Of a stretch of 64,000 nt of DNA, positions 1 to 8,702 are shown in pieces (the first letter of the stretch is position 1; each line of letters opens with the position of its first letter). Location: the NCBI GenBank assembly GCA_020025475.1, contig JAHHSA010000002.1, positions 20,251 through 84,250 of the forward strand, in the 5' to 3' direction. The position numbers were made by a program, and so were the translations under genes. The notes under the pieces are model-generated. The model ran no database searches. It was not told where the DNA came from and saw only the letters and a program-made list of their open reading frames with translations. Source of the stretch: Oscillibacter sp. Its GTDB lineage: Bacteria > Bacillota > Clostridia > Oscillospirales > Oscillospiraceae.

Positions 1-1170
1 TTGGGCCTGCTGCCCAAGCTGCTGATTGCGATCGTACTCGGTCTCGTCATCGGCTCTGTCGCTCCCATGATGGGCAAGTTTGGTGAAGTCGTCATTCGTC
101 TGGGCGCAACCTTCAACGGTGTGTTTGGTGAGTTCCTGAACTTCATCATTCCTCTGATGATTTTTGGCTTCGTTGCCCCTGGTATTGCTGACCTGGGTAC
201 CGGCGCCGGCAAGACCCTGGCTGAGACCGTGGGTATTGCCTATGGTTCTACACTGCTGGCAGGTACCCTGGCTTTCTGTGTGGACTCCGTTCTGTTCCCC
301 ATGTTCATCAAGGAGAGCGTCGGCGTCATCGGTGATGACCGTGTTGCTAACGCCTTCTTTGAAGCTCCTATGCCTCCTGTGATGGGCGTCATGACCGCTC
401 TGGTTCTGTCCTTCGTGGTTGGACTGGGCATGGCTGTCTGCCACTCCACCACACTCAAGAGCGCTGTGGATGATTTCGCTGCCATTGTCAACAAGGTGAT
501 CGGCTCCATCATCATCCCCCTGCTGCCCTTCCACGTCTATGGTATTTTCGCCAAGCTTACCTACACCGGCTCCATGATGAAGATGCTCTCTTCCTTCATT
601 GCCGTGTTTGGCGTCATCATTGTTCTGCACTGGGTCATCCTGATCATCCAGTACACCATCGCTGGTTCTGTTGCTAAGAAGAATCCCTTCGGCCTGATCA
701 AGAATATGCTGCCCGCCTATGCAACCGCTATCGGTACTCAGTCCTCCGCAGCTACCATTCCTGTCACCACTGAGTGCACCAAGAAGAACAACGTCACCGA
801 TGCTATCGCTGAGTTTGTCTGCCCCCTGTGCGCCACCATTCACCTGTCCGGTTCCACCATCACCCTGACCAGCTGCTCTATGGCTGTCATGATGATGACC
901 GGCGGTCACCCCACCTTCAGCATGATGTTCCCCTTCATCATGATGCTGGGCGTCACCATGGTTGCCGCTCCTGGCGTTCCCGGCGGCGCTGTCATGGCTG
1001 CTCTGGGTGTTCTGGAGTCCATGCTGGGCTTCAACGAGGATATGCTGGGCCTGATGATCGCTCTGTATACCGCTCAGGACTCCTTCGGTACCGCTTGCAA
1101 CGTCACTGGCGACGGTGCTATCGCTGTTCTGATGGATGCCATCACCGGCAAGAAGAAGGCTACTGTCTAA
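1..1170 (+). CDS. Dicarboxylate/amino acid:cation symporter, 5' end cut by window
   Basis: This is a sodium- or proton-coupled symporter of the DAACS family (glutamate/dicarboxylate uptake), a multi-spanning inner-membrane protein. The 389 visible residues are almost entirely hydrophobic. They contain the family's serine-rich re-entrant motif (SSAATIPVT, near residue 250) and the C-terminal substrate/cation region with APGVPGG and DSFGTACNVTGDG. The frame is open from base 1, and the TTG there falls inside the usual GLLPKLL N-terminal segment, so a few residues are probably missing upstream. Substrate cannot be read from the sequence. A strong terminator follows, so it is the last gene of its transcript. 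Confidence 0.88.
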   Translation: MGLLPKLLIAIVLGLVIGSVAPMMGKFGEVVIRLGATFNGVFGEFLNFIIPLMIFGFVAPGIADLGTGAGKTLAETVGIAYGSTLLAGTLAFCVDSVLFPMFIKESVGVIGDDRVANAFFEAPMPPVMGVMTALVLSFVVGLGMAVCHSTTLKSAVDDFAAIVNKVIGSIIIPLLPFHVYGIFAKLTYTGSMMKMLSSFIAVFGVIIVLHWVILIIQYTIAGSVAKKNPFGLIKNMLPAYATAIGTQSSAATIPVTTECTKKNNVTDAIAEFVCPLCATIHLSGSTITLTSCSMAVMMMTGGHPTFSMMFPFIMMLGVTMVAAPGVPGGAVMAALGVLESMLGFNEDMLGLMIALYTAQDSFGTACNVTGDGAIAVLMDAITGKKKATV

Positions 1171-1225
1171 TTTATAAAATTTAGACACGACAACTTTTCA
1201 TCCTGCAGCAAAGGAATATCAAATT

Positions 1226-1256
1226 CGGCGTCCTGCTTTTGCGGGACGCCGTTTTT
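1226..1256 (+). terminator. Intrinsic terminator of the symporter gene
   Basis: An 11-bp stem (cggcgtcctgc with gcgggacgccg, one G-U pair) closes a TTTT loop and is followed by a run of five T. It lies 56 bases after the stop codon. Confidence 0.85.
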
Positions 1257-1395
1257 AATGCTAGCCCTCATCCTCACATCCAAACCTCTGGCCGCCTCAA
1301 AACTGCGGGACAGGCTGATTATCATCAGTAGCGGGGAATGTGTGCAAGGGGGTAAGCCCCCCTGCCCGTAAAACCTCAACCTTTTTTGACAAGCA

Positions 1396-1426
1396 AAAGG
1401 CATCCGGCCAACAGCCGGATGCCTTT
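1396..1426 (-). terminator. Probable terminator of the ABC transporter operon
   Basis: A perfect 13-bp stem (aaaggcatccggc / gccggatgccttt) with a 5-base loop sits just past the last gene of the minus-strand operon. The T-run on the minus strand is short (TTTT then GCTT), so termination is likely but not textbook. Confidence 0.65.
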
Positions 1427-1437
1427 GTCAGATGCGC

Positions 1438-2199
1438 TTATCTGGAGAGCGTCTGGAAGTGGGAGAGAATTGACTCCGCGGTGGTTGCTGTCTTCTCGCC
1501 ACCGATCCGGTCCAGAACTACCTGCCCCTGATCCAGCATCAGCAGGCGGTCACCGTATTCTACGGCATAGCGGAGGTTGTGGGTCACCATCATGGCGGTG
1601 AGTTTCTTTTCCCGCACGACCTTGTCTGTGAGAGCCATCATGATGTCAGCGGTCTTTGGGTCCAGGGCAGCAGTGTGTTCGTCCAGAATTAGAAAACGGA
1701 GGGGAGTCATGGTGGCCATCAGCAGAGAAATCGCCTGACGCTGGCCACCTGAGAGGGCACCGATGGGAACATCCAGCTTGTCCTCCAGGCCCAGGTCCAG
1801 GCTCCGCAGCTCTCTGCGGTAGTCATCAATTCGCTCTTTCCGGATGCCCCGGCGGAGGCCAAAACGCTGTCCCTTACAGTCGGCCAGAGACAGATTTTCC
1901 AAAACAGACAGGTGGGGGGCCGTCCCGGCAGAGGAGTCCTGATAGACCCGTCCAATGACGGCACAGCGCTGATGCTCCCGCAGAGCGGTGATGGGCTGAT
2001 TGTCCATGCAGATCTCACCGCTGTCAGCGGCAATGGAACCGCAGATCAGGTTCAGCAGGGAGGTCTTGCCGCTGCCGTTGCCACCCACGATAGAGACAAA
2101 CTGACCGTCTGGCACGGTCAAAGAGAAGTCTTTAAACAGGCAGTGCTCAGTGGTGGTGCCGGGGTTGTAGATTTTTGTAATGTGACGCAGTTCAAGCAT
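1438..2199 (-). CDS. ABC transporter ATP-binding protein (predicted tryptophan uptake)
   Basis: ATPase subunit of an importer of the COG2984/COG4120/COG1101 type. In 253 residues it has a Walker A (GGNGSGKTS, about 39-47), an LSGGQRQ signature (149-155) and a Walker B with catalytic Glu (LILDEH, 170-175). The ATG at 2199 is preferred over a GTG at 2214, because AGGGTGAGG lies about 8 bases upstream and family members start MLELRHI. It overlaps the permease stop codon by 8 bases, so translation is coupled. Tryptophan as substrate is inferred from the T-box upstream of the operon and from the family called TrpXYZ in other Firmicutes. Confidence 0.88.
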   Translation of the reverse strand: MLELRHITKIYNPGTTTEHCLFKDFSLTVPDGQFVSIVGGNGSGKTSLLNLICGSIAADSGEICMDNQPITALREHQRCAVIGRVYQDSSAGTAPHLSVLENLSLADCKGQRFGLRRGIRKERIDDYRRELRSLDLGLEDKLDVPIGALSGGQRQAISLLMATMTPLRFLILDEHTAALDPKTADIMMALTDKVVREKKLTAMMVTHNLRYAVEYGDRLLMLDQGQVVLDRIGGEKTATTAESILSHFQTLSR

Positions 2200-3127
2200 G
2201 AATAATCGCCTCACCCTTTCTGCCGGAGAGAACTAGTACCAGAAGAAACAGCCCGGCCGTAGCCAGATTCAGAAGGTCCGCCCGGAGGCCCATGCTCAGG
2301 ACAACCTGGATGCAGAGCTTGTAGAGAATGCTGCCCACCAACACGGCTGTGGTTCCGGCGGGGGAGGAGAAGAAGCGGACCAGCGGGGAGGAGGTCCGGC
2401 AGGTGTGGAAAAGACCGGTGTAGAACCGCAGCAGGGATATGCCTATGATGACCGCAGCCAGACCGTATACCAGCTGGCCGGTGCCCATGGTGGCATAGAA
2501 GCTGCGCAGCTCCTGGCACGCCAGACTGCCGCCAAGGGCAACCAGTGCATTGGAGAGCATCAATCCGCCCAGCTTCACGTTCCCAACGTCTTTGCCCAGG
2601 GAGGCCACCAGAGTGGGGTTATCACCTGCGGCTCGCAGCAACAGACCAGCCCGGGTGCGGAAGAAGAGGTCCAGCAGCAGCTTCGCCAGGATGGCCAGCA
2701 CCAGTGTCACTGCCAGCTTCCGGCCTGTGAGGGTCAGACCGCCGAAGAGGGCCATAGTGGCAGGAGCAGTGAAGATAGTGTCGATCTCGCGGCCGATGGC
2801 AAGGCTGGACCCGGCCAGCTGGAGGTTGATGGAGAACAGAGCGGTCATGGTGATGATGCCCGCCAGCAGGTTCCGAACCTTGAGGTGCACATGGATGAAG
2901 CCGGTGAGAAGTCCGGCCAAAGCGCCGGCAGCCATGGAGACCGGCAGGGTGAGAAACGGATTGACGCCCCGTGTCAGTAAAACGGCAGTGACGGCAGCCC
3001 CCAGGGGGAAGGTGCCATCTACCCCCAGATCGGGGAAGTCCAGAATGGAGTAGGTGATATAGACGCCATAGGTGACCATGGCGTAGATGAGGCCCTGAAG
3101 CAGGGTGCTGACCAGTAAGTCGGTCAT
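2192..3127 (-). CDS. ABC transporter permease (predicted tryptophan uptake)
   Basis: Membrane subunit of the same importer, 311 residues, with about eight hydrophobic segments and the look of the COG4120 family, which is distantly related to branched-chain amino acid permeases. The frame is open further upstream, but that part reads as out-of-frame FAH sequence. The ATG at 3127 has AAGGAGGA four bases before it, and MTDLLVSTLLQGL is a normal start for the family. It lies 10 bases after the FAH gene stop and overlaps the ATPase start. Confidence 0.87.
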   Translation of the reverse strand: MTDLLVSTLLQGLIYAMVTYGVYITYSILDFPDLGVDGTFPLGAAVTAVLLTRGVNPFLTLPVSMAAGALAGLLTGFIHVHLKVRNLLAGIITMTALFSINLQLAGSSLAIGREIDTIFTAPATMALFGGLTLTGRKLAVTLVLAILAKLLLDLFFRTRAGLLLRAAGDNPTLVASLGKDVGNVKLGGLMLSNALVALGGSLACQELRSFYATMGTGQLVYGLAAVIIGISLLRFYTGLFHTCRTSSPLVRFFSSPAGTTAVLVGSILYKLCIQVVLSMGLRADLLNLATAGLFLLVLVLSGRKGEAIIHA

Positions 3128-3137
3128 GGAGTCCTCC

Positions 3138-3995
3138 TTATTGCACAGTATTGGTGAGCGTGCCGATGCCCTCAATGGTGCACTCCACGACATCGCCCGG
3201 ATGCAGGAAACGAGGGGGGTCAAAGCCCATGCCAACGCCTGCGGGTGTGCCAGTGGAGAGAATGGTGCCTGGGAGCAGGGTAATGCCGGAGGAGAGCTCT
3301 TCCAGTACATCCGCAATTGGGTAGATAAAGTGGTCGGTGCAGGAGTTCTGACGAAGCTCGCCATTGACCCTGGTGGAAATCCGGAGCGCAGGGGGGAATG
3401 CCACCTCATCGGCTGTCAAAATGCAGGGCCCCATGGGAGCAAAACCATCCAGACTTTTGCCAAAAAACCACTGCTTGTGCTGTGTCTGGACATCCCGGGC
3501 AGAGACGTCATTGACAATGGTATAACCGAAGATGCAGTCAGCGGCATCCTGGCTGCGGATGTTCCGGGCGGGTTTGCCGATAATGACTGCCAGCTCGTTC
3601 TCGTAGTCCAGCCGTTCCACCAGACCTGGGTGGCTGGGGATCATCCCATCTGGGTCCACAGTCCGGCCAACCCGCTTGGAGAAGTAGGAGGCCTCAGGCT
3701 TTTCCAGGGAAAAACCTGCATCATACTGGGCGGCCTCGTCCAGGTGGTCCTGATAGTTCATGCCCAGGCAAATGAGGTCCTGCCGGGGGTGGGGGATGGG
3801 GGCCAGCAGAGTGACGTGGGTCATGGGAATGGGTGCTTCTGTGGCGGACGCTGCCACGGCGGACAGCTCCGACAGAGGGCAGCGTTCGATCAGAGTGTTC
3901 ATGTCGGCATAGGGCAGAGGCTTCACAGCGGTCTCGTCGGCGGTCAGAACGCCAACGCGTTCGGTACCCTCATAGCGGAAAGTAATCAGTTTCAA
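3138..3995 (-). CDS. Fumarylacetoacetate hydrolase family protein
   Basis: A 285-residue enzyme of the FAH superfamily (hydrolases, decarboxylases and isomerases acting on beta-diketo or oxo acids with a divalent metal). Visible landmarks are GMNY (78-81), the metal-binding ExE (E132 and E134 in YENELAVIIG), D163 in NDVSARD, and the C-terminal STGTPAGVGMG block. Its start overlaps the end of the binding-protein gene (ATGA type), and the permease follows 10 bases later, so it is an integral part of a transporter operon. The substrate is not evident. The T-box suggests a link to tryptophan or another aromatic compound, but this is inference. Confidence 0.88.
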   Translation of the reverse strand: MKLITFRYEGTERVGVLTADETAVKPLPYADMNTLIERCPLSELSAVAASATEAPIPMTHVTLLAPIPHPRQDLICLGMNYQDHLDEAAQYDAGFSLEKPEASYFSKRVGRTVDPDGMIPSHPGLVERLDYENELAVIIGKPARNIRSQDAADCIFGYTIVNDVSARDVQTQHKQWFFGKSLDGFAPMGPCILTADEVAFPPALRISTRVNGELRQNSCTDHFIYPIADVLEELSSGITLLPGTILSTGTPAGVGMGFDPPRFLHPGDVVECTIEGIGTLTNTVQ

Positions 3996-4993
3996 AATGA
4001 TCGCTCCTTTTCTGATCCATTGGTGTCAGTGGCGGCGGAAAGAATTTCCTCCGGCACTGTGAGGTTCAGTTTTTTCAGCGCGCTGCTGTTGATGTACAGC
4101 TCATACTGTTCAATGATCTCATAGGGAAGGTCGGCGCAGGTGCTCTCCCCTCGCAAGATCTTAGCAGCCATTTGCCCGGTCTGAATGCCAAGCTGGATGT
4201 AGTCCAGACCGGCACCGGCCACGCACCCCAGCCTGATCTGCTCCACCTCGGAGCCATAGACCGGGATGCCGGCGTCAGAGGCCTTTTCCAGGGTGGAGGG
4301 CAGCACGCCGGTGACGTTGTTGTCGGTGATGTTGGTGATGCAGTCTACGCCGTGAGAGAGCAGGGTGTCTACTGCCTGGGAGACCTCGGGCTGGGAGCTG
4401 ACGCCCATGGCGTCCAGGGTGAAGCCGTAAGCGGGAGCCAGGCTCTCATAGATGCCCACAGAATAGACGGAATTGGGCTCGCTGATGGTGTAGACCAGGC
4501 CGATGGAGTCGGCATCGGGCTGAAGCTTGCGGATGAGCTGCAGCTGGGCCTCCACTGGGAGCACATCCGAAGTACCGGTGATGTTGCCATTGTCCAGCTT
4601 TGCACCAACGGGGTCGGTGATGGCGGTGAAGATCACGGGGATGTTCTTATCCTCGGCAGCAGCGTAGCAGGCCACAGCGGAGGGGGTGGCAATGCCTACC
4701 ATCATGTCTACATCCTCGGCAGAGAAACCGAGCCCGATCTGGCTGGCTAAGGCCGGATCGCTGTTGGCATTTTGAATGTGGACTTCGAAATCCACGTCTT
4801 CCTGCAAACCAGCCTGCTCCAGACCCTGGAGAAAGCCAGACAGGCAGTTGTCGAGAGAGGCATGCTGGGCGAATTGGGAAATTCCGATCTTGCGGAGGCC
4901 GTCAGAAGGCGGTGCAGCGGAAGAAGAGCCGCAGGCGGTGAGGGTAAGAATCATGGCACAGAGCAGAGAGACGACGGATACAAGCTTTTGCAT
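3992..4993 (-). CDS. ABC transporter substrate-binding lipoprotein
   Basis: A 333-residue extracytoplasmic binding protein of the COG2984 family (ABC_sub_bind). It starts with a lipoprotein signal peptide: a charged start, a hydrophobic core and the lipobox LTAC with Cys21, followed by a Ser-rich linker. The rest reads as a two-lobed periplasmic-binding fold (KIGISQFAQH, GIATPSAVA, PVIFTAITDPVGAKL). AAAGGAGAA precedes the ATG. It is the first transporter gene of the operon and lies about 130 bases downstream of the T-box terminator. Confidence 0.88.
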   Translation of the reverse strand: MQKLVSVVSLLCAMILTLTACGSSSAAPPSDGLRKIGISQFAQHASLDNCLSGFLQGLEQAGLQEDVDFEVHIQNANSDPALASQIGLGFSAEDVDMMVGIATPSAVACYAAAEDKNIPVIFTAITDPVGAKLDNGNITGTSDVLPVEAQLQLIRKLQPDADSIGLVYTISEPNSVYSVGIYESLAPAYGFTLDAMGVSSQPEVSQAVDTLLSHGVDCITNITDNNVTGVLPSTLEKASDAGIPVYGSEVEQIRLGCVAGAGLDYIQLGIQTGQMAAKILRGESTCADLPYEIIEQYELYINSSALKKLNLTVPEEILSAATDTNGSEKERSF

Positions 4994-5055
4994 AAAAGTT
5001 CTCCTTTTTCAAATCAAGTGATGGAAGGGCCGTTCGCCGCCCCACAGACGGCAGG

Positions 5056-5106
5056 TCAGAGATGAAGATGTATGCGGCACTGCCGCCATCGTTTTGTCAG
5101 ATACAT
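5056..5106 (-). CDS. Candidate 16-residue leader ORF with one Trp codon
   Basis: A short frame, MYLTKRWRQCRIHLHL, starts at an ATG with CAGGAGG seven bases upstream, directly after the T-box terminator and before the binding-protein gene. It is basic and contains a single Trp at residue 7. No second terminator follows it. It may be a real small peptide, a translational coupling device, or chance. Confidence 0.35.
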   Translation of the reverse strand: MYLTKRWRQCRIHLHL

Positions 5107-5120
5107 GTCATTGCCTCCTG

Positions 5121-5400
5121 AAAAAAATAAAAAGTCCGGTCCCAGTATTGGGACAAGACTTTGATCCTGCGGTACCACCCAAGTTGGCGCAATGCGCCCG
5201 CTCGATTCACGTACAAGCATACGTGCCGCCGGGGTAACGGGTGCGGGTCCCGTCAGAGGCTACTGGGCGTCTGCCGTTCGCTCTGCCCTCACAAGGCCAT
5301 TCACCGAGACACGCTCTGCCGTGCTTGCACTGTCCACGGCTCGCTGAGAGAGGGTTGGAGTCAGCTACTTCTCTTGCTCACAGGTTTTCGAGTTGATTGA
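5121..5400 (-). promoter_or_regulatory. T-box riboswitch, specifier probably UGG (Trp)
   Basis: The leader of the transporter operon contains the T-box sequence GGGTGGTACCGC (5180-5169), which pairs with the tRNA acceptor end, inside an antiterminator. Downstream is a mutually exclusive terminator with a 12-bp arm pair (aagtcttgtccc / gggaccggactt, 5162-5133) and a T-rich run to 5121. The 5' half forms a Stem I with a GGTGAA-TGG-CCTTGTGAG segment. The triplet after GAA, bases 5299-5297, reads TGG, consistent with sensing uncharged tRNA-Trp. The T-box identity is secure. The specifier register is inferred by eye. Confidence 0.9.
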
Positions 5401-5410
5401 TTTATGTTGC

Positions 5411-5439
5411 ATTATATGCACCGGAAGGAAATTTGTCAA
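5411..5439 (-). promoter_or_regulatory. Consensus sigma-A promoter of the T-box operon
   Basis: TTGACA (5439-5434), 17-base spacer, TATAAT (5416-5411): a perfect consensus match. Expected transcription start is near 5404, directly in front of the T-box Stem I. A perfect promoter suits control left entirely to the downstream RNA switch. Confidence 0.9.
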
Positions 5440-5587
5440 CCGGAATTTGAAAAATCCGTAAAACTGCATGGCCCGCCGCAGGGGGAGAACAGGAAAGGAC
5501 CAAAGGCAGATTGTGAGTCTTTACAAAATCAGCATAGAATTATTGGAGGATTCGTAGACTTTTCTTGCCTTGCAGGCGTCCATTTCA

Positions 5588-5616
5588 TTGACAGGCTTCC
5601 GAACCGGTGTTATATT
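5588..5616 (+). promoter_or_regulatory. Sigma-A promoter of the M24 peptidase gene
   Basis: TTGACA (5588-5593), 17-base spacer, TATATT (5611-5616). It lies about 80 bases before the start codon at 5695 and is divergent from the T-box promoter. Confidence 0.8.
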
Positions 5617-5694
5617 GAAACAAAGGTGGATGGCACCTGAAACTGATTTTTTGAACGATTATTATCGATTTTTTGGAATGGGGAGGTCCTTTTG

Positions 5695-6768
5695 ATGAAT
5701 CATTTTGCGGAGGTGGCGGCAGCACTCAAGTCCCGCGGCCTGGATGCTATGCTGCTGACCGGTGAGGCCAACCGCTTTTATGCCTCCGGGTTCCACTCCA
5801 GCGGGACCGACGGCGTTGCGCTGGTGACGCCGCAGGAGACCTACTATCTCACTGACTCCCGCTATACCGAGGCAGCATCCCGGGTGATCCGGAACGCCAC
5901 TATGGAGGAGGTGGGGCTGGGCCGCAGCTACGCAGTGGTACTGGCGGAGGCTGTGCGCAGGCACCACATTCAAAGGCTGGGCTTTGAAGATGCGGAAATG
6001 ACTGTCCGTGACCACGGTGTTTATGCAAAAAATCTGCCCTGTGAGCTGGTGCCCGCCACGGACCTGATGACCTCGCTGCGGCAGGCGAAGCAGCGTGAGG
6101 AAGTGGAGACCATGATCGCTGCCCAGCGGATTGCGGAGCAGGCCCTGGAGGTGATTGTGACAGAGATCCGGCCGGGCGTCACGGAAAAGGAGATTGCTGC
6201 CCGGCTCCAATATCTGATGCTTCACTTCGGCGCAGAAGATATGTCCTTTGATCCCATTGTGGTGTCTGGTCCCAACGGAAGCCTGCCCCACGGCGTTCCC
6301 TCGGAGAAGCGGATTGTGCGCGGAGAGTTTGTCACCATGGACTTTGGCTGCATCTACCACGGCTACTGCTCCGATATGACCCGGACGGTGGCGGTAGGTA
6401 CCCCTAGTGACGAGATGGCGCAGATCTATCACACAGTGCTGCGGGCCCAGCTGGCGGGCATTGATGCTGTAAGGGCCGGTGTTACCGGCAAGGCTGTCGA
6501 CGGAGCCGCCCGGCAGGTGATTGAGGAGGCCGGTTACGGCCCATACTTCGGTCACAGCTTCGGCCACGGCGTAGGCGTGGAGATTCATGAGGCACCCGGC
6601 GCTACCCCTGGCAACGACCAGCCGCTGCCGGTGGGCGCGGTGATATCCGCAGAGCCTGGAATTTATCTGCCGGGCCGCCTGGGCGTGCGCATTGAGGACG
6701 TGCTCTGCGTCACCGAGGAGGGCTGCGTCAATTTGACAAAGGCTCCTAAGGAACTGCTGGTTCTCTGA
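5695..6768 (+). CDS. M24 family aminopeptidase (Xaa-Pro peptidase type)
   Basis: A 357-residue cytoplasmic dimetal aminopeptidase, likely removing residues before proline. It has a creatinase-like N-terminal domain (1-120) and a pita-bread catalytic domain. All five metal ligands are visible: D216 (VTMDFG), D227 (CSDMTRT), H291 (FGHGVG), E320 (SAEPGIY) and E334 (RIEDVL). The ATG at 5695 is chosen because GGGGAGG lies 8 bases upstream; an in-frame TTG precedes it directly. It stands alone between two promoters. No clear terminator follows. Confidence 0.92.
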   Translation: MNHFAEVAAALKSRGLDAMLLTGEANRFYASGFHSSGTDGVALVTPQETYYLTDSRYTEAASRVIRNATMEEVGLGRSYAVVLAEAVRRHHIQRLGFEDAEMTVRDHGVYAKNLPCELVPATDLMTSLRQAKQREEVETMIAAQRIAEQALEVIVTEIRPGVTEKEIAARLQYLMLHFGAEDMSFDPIVVSGPNGSLPHGVPSEKRIVRGEFVTMDFGCIYHGYCSDMTRTVAVGTPSDEMAQIYHTVLRAQLAGIDAVRAGVTGKAVDGAARQVIEEAGYGPYFGHSFGHGVGVEIHEAPGATPGNDQPLPVGAVISAEPGIYLPGRLGVRIEDVLCVTEEGCVNLTKAPKELLVL

Positions 6769-6894
6769 TCCGGGATGTGTAGAAAAAGGACCTTTGCGTA
6801 AAAAAACCGGTCAATTACACTGCAATTTGTGGAAAAATACTGAGGAACTTCCCACGTAACCGATTCCGCGGCTGCTGGTTTCACAGAAGTTCCG

Positions 6895-6924
6895 TTGACA
6901 ATCAGGAAGAGATTCCTGCATAAT
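6895..6924 (+). promoter_or_regulatory. Sigma-A promoter of the pyrophosphatase gene
   Basis: TTGACA (6895-6900), 18-base spacer, CATAAT (6919-6924), about 45 bases before the start codon. Confidence 0.72.
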
Positions 6925-6968
6925 AGATGCAACAAGAAATGCATTACATTGGGAGGATACGCTTGTTT

Positions 6969-8582
6969 ATGGATACTGTCTATATTACCGGACACCGCAA
7001 TCCGGACACGGACTCCATTGTTTCGTCCATGGCATATGCAGCGCTGAAAAACGCGCTGGGAGACCGGCAGTATAAGGCTGCGCGTCTGGGCCAGATCAGC
7101 GACGAGACGCAGTCTGTCCTGGATCGCTTTGGATTTGAGCCCCCCATGCTCATTAATGATGTGCGGACCCAGGTCCGGGACCTGAATTTCGATACGCCGC
7201 CTACCCTGTCTGCCGCCGCAACGATCAGCCGCGCCTGGCAGGCCATGCAGGCGGATAAGATCTCCGTTCTGCCCGTTGCCAATGAGGATGGCACCCTGTA
7301 TGGTATGCTCTCCGCGGGTGACGTGGCCAACTATGATATGACCTCCGTCCGCAATCCTCAGATGGGGGAGATTCCTGTTTTCAACCTGCTGTCGGTGCTG
7401 GAAGGGAAACTGCTAAACCCCGACGGCGGTGTGCGGGACGTCATCAGCGGCCAGATTACCGTGGCCCTGCCGGTCTGCCGGGAGCACCTGATGTTCTCCT
7501 GCCAGGACAGCATCGTGGTCTGTGGTGACCAGCCGGATATGATTCGCCGCGCTCTGGATCTGAAGGTCAACTGCATCATCGTCTGCCAGGCCGAGGTCAG
7601 CCAGGATATGCTGGAGATGGGCACCGACACCTGCATCATTTCCACCCCCTACGACGCCTACCAGGCGATGCGTCTGATCTGTCACGCGCTGCCCATTTCG
7701 ACGATCTGCAATAGCAAGGATCTGGTGGCCTTCCACCTGGATGACTACATCGATGACGTGAGCAATACCGTGCTGGAGAGTCGCTTCCGCGCATACCCCA
7801 TTCTGGACGAGAACGAGAAGGTTGTGGGCACCCTGTCCCGCTTCCATCTGCTGCGCCCCCGCCGTAAGCGGGTGGTTCTGATGGACCACAATGAGAAGGC
7901 ACAGTCTGTGGCCGGTCTGGATCAGGCGGACATTCTGGAAATTGTGGACCACCACCGTCTGGCTGATATTCAGACCAAAAACCCCATCTATGTCCGGAAC
8001 GAGCCCGTGGGCAGCACTACTACCATTGTGGCTGGGATGTACCAGGAGAAGGGCCTGATGCCCACCGCCAAAATGGCTGGACTGATGGCATCCGCTATTG
8101 TCTCCGACACGGTCATGTTCAAGTCTCCCACCTGCACCCAGCGGGATATTGACGTGGCCAAACGCATGGCCCGAATTGCCAACGTCTCTCTGGATGACCT
8201 GGGACAGAGCATTTTCTCCGCTGCCTTCAGCAATGCCAAAGGGGTAGAGGATATGCTGTTCACCGACTATAAGGAATTCCATATCGCCGGACACGATTTG
8301 GCGGTTAGCCAGATTACCTGCATGGAGTCCGGCAAGCTGCTGGAGCGGCAGGAGGAGTTCCTGGAAGTCATGGCCAATGTCCGCAAAAAGGGCAAACTCA
8401 ACGCCGTGATACTCATGATTACCGACGTGCTGCTGGAAGGATCTCAGCTGCTCTTTGTAGGGGATGAGGAAGACATCCGTCAGGCCTTTAATGTTCGGGG
8501 AGAGGACAACCACATCTTCCTGCCCAAGATCATGTCCCGAAAGAAGCAGGTCATTCCCATGCTGTCTGCTCTGTGGGGCTAA
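6969..8582 (+). CDS. ppaC: Mn-dependent inorganic pyrophosphatase with CBS and DRTGG domains
   Basis: A family II pyrophosphatase (pyrophosphate to two phosphates), 537 residues instead of about 310 for the simple form. The DHH catalytic domain begins with GHRNPDTDS and is split by a regulatory insert: a CBS domain, a DRTGG domain and a second CBS. It then resumes with MDHNEKAQ, the VDHHR metal motif and the DHHA2 domain ending in the substrate-binding SRKKQ. In known CBS-type enzymes the insert binds adenine nucleotides and tunes activity. GGGAGGA lies 11 bases before the ATG; a TTG at 6963 is better spaced and is a possible alternative start. A terminator follows. Confidence 0.92.
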   Translation: MDTVYITGHRNPDTDSIVSSMAYAALKNALGDRQYKAARLGQISDETQSVLDRFGFEPPMLINDVRTQVRDLNFDTPPTLSAAATISRAWQAMQADKISVLPVANEDGTLYGMLSAGDVANYDMTSVRNPQMGEIPVFNLLSVLEGKLLNPDGGVRDVISGQITVALPVCREHLMFSCQDSIVVCGDQPDMIRRALDLKVNCIIVCQAEVSQDMLEMGTDTCIISTPYDAYQAMRLICHALPISTICNSKDLVAFHLDDYIDDVSNTVLESRFRAYPILDENEKVVGTLSRFHLLRPRRKRVVLMDHNEKAQSVAGLDQADILEIVDHHRLADIQTKNPIYVRNEPVGSTTTIVAGMYQEKGLMPTAKMAGLMASAIVSDTVMFKSPTCTQRDIDVAKRMARIANVSLDDLGQSIFSAAFSNAKGVEDMLFTDYKEFHIAGHDLAVSQITCMESGKLLERQEEFLEVMANVRKKGKLNAVILMITDVLLEGSQLLFVGDEEDIRQAFNVRGEDNHIFLPKIMSRKKQVIPMLSALWG

Positions 8583-8608
8583 GCGTCAGTGCCAATTCTG
8601 TACGCCAA

Positions 8609-8641
8609 ACCGACGGTCCATCCGGACCGTCGGTTTTTCTT
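8609..8641 (+). terminator. Intrinsic terminator of ppaC
   Basis: An 11-bp stem (accgacggtcc / ggaccgtcggt) with a 4-base loop is followed by TTTTTCTTT. Confidence 0.9.
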
Positions 8642-8702
8642 TATTCTAAAGCTGGTTCGTGGTATACTCTATCATGAAATTTTATATGTGAGGAGGGCAG
8701 AT

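Noticed and set aside
5121..5400. tRNA gene or rRNA fragment in the long gap before the M24 gene
   Set aside because: The structured region is fully explained by a T-box leader with antiterminator and terminator.
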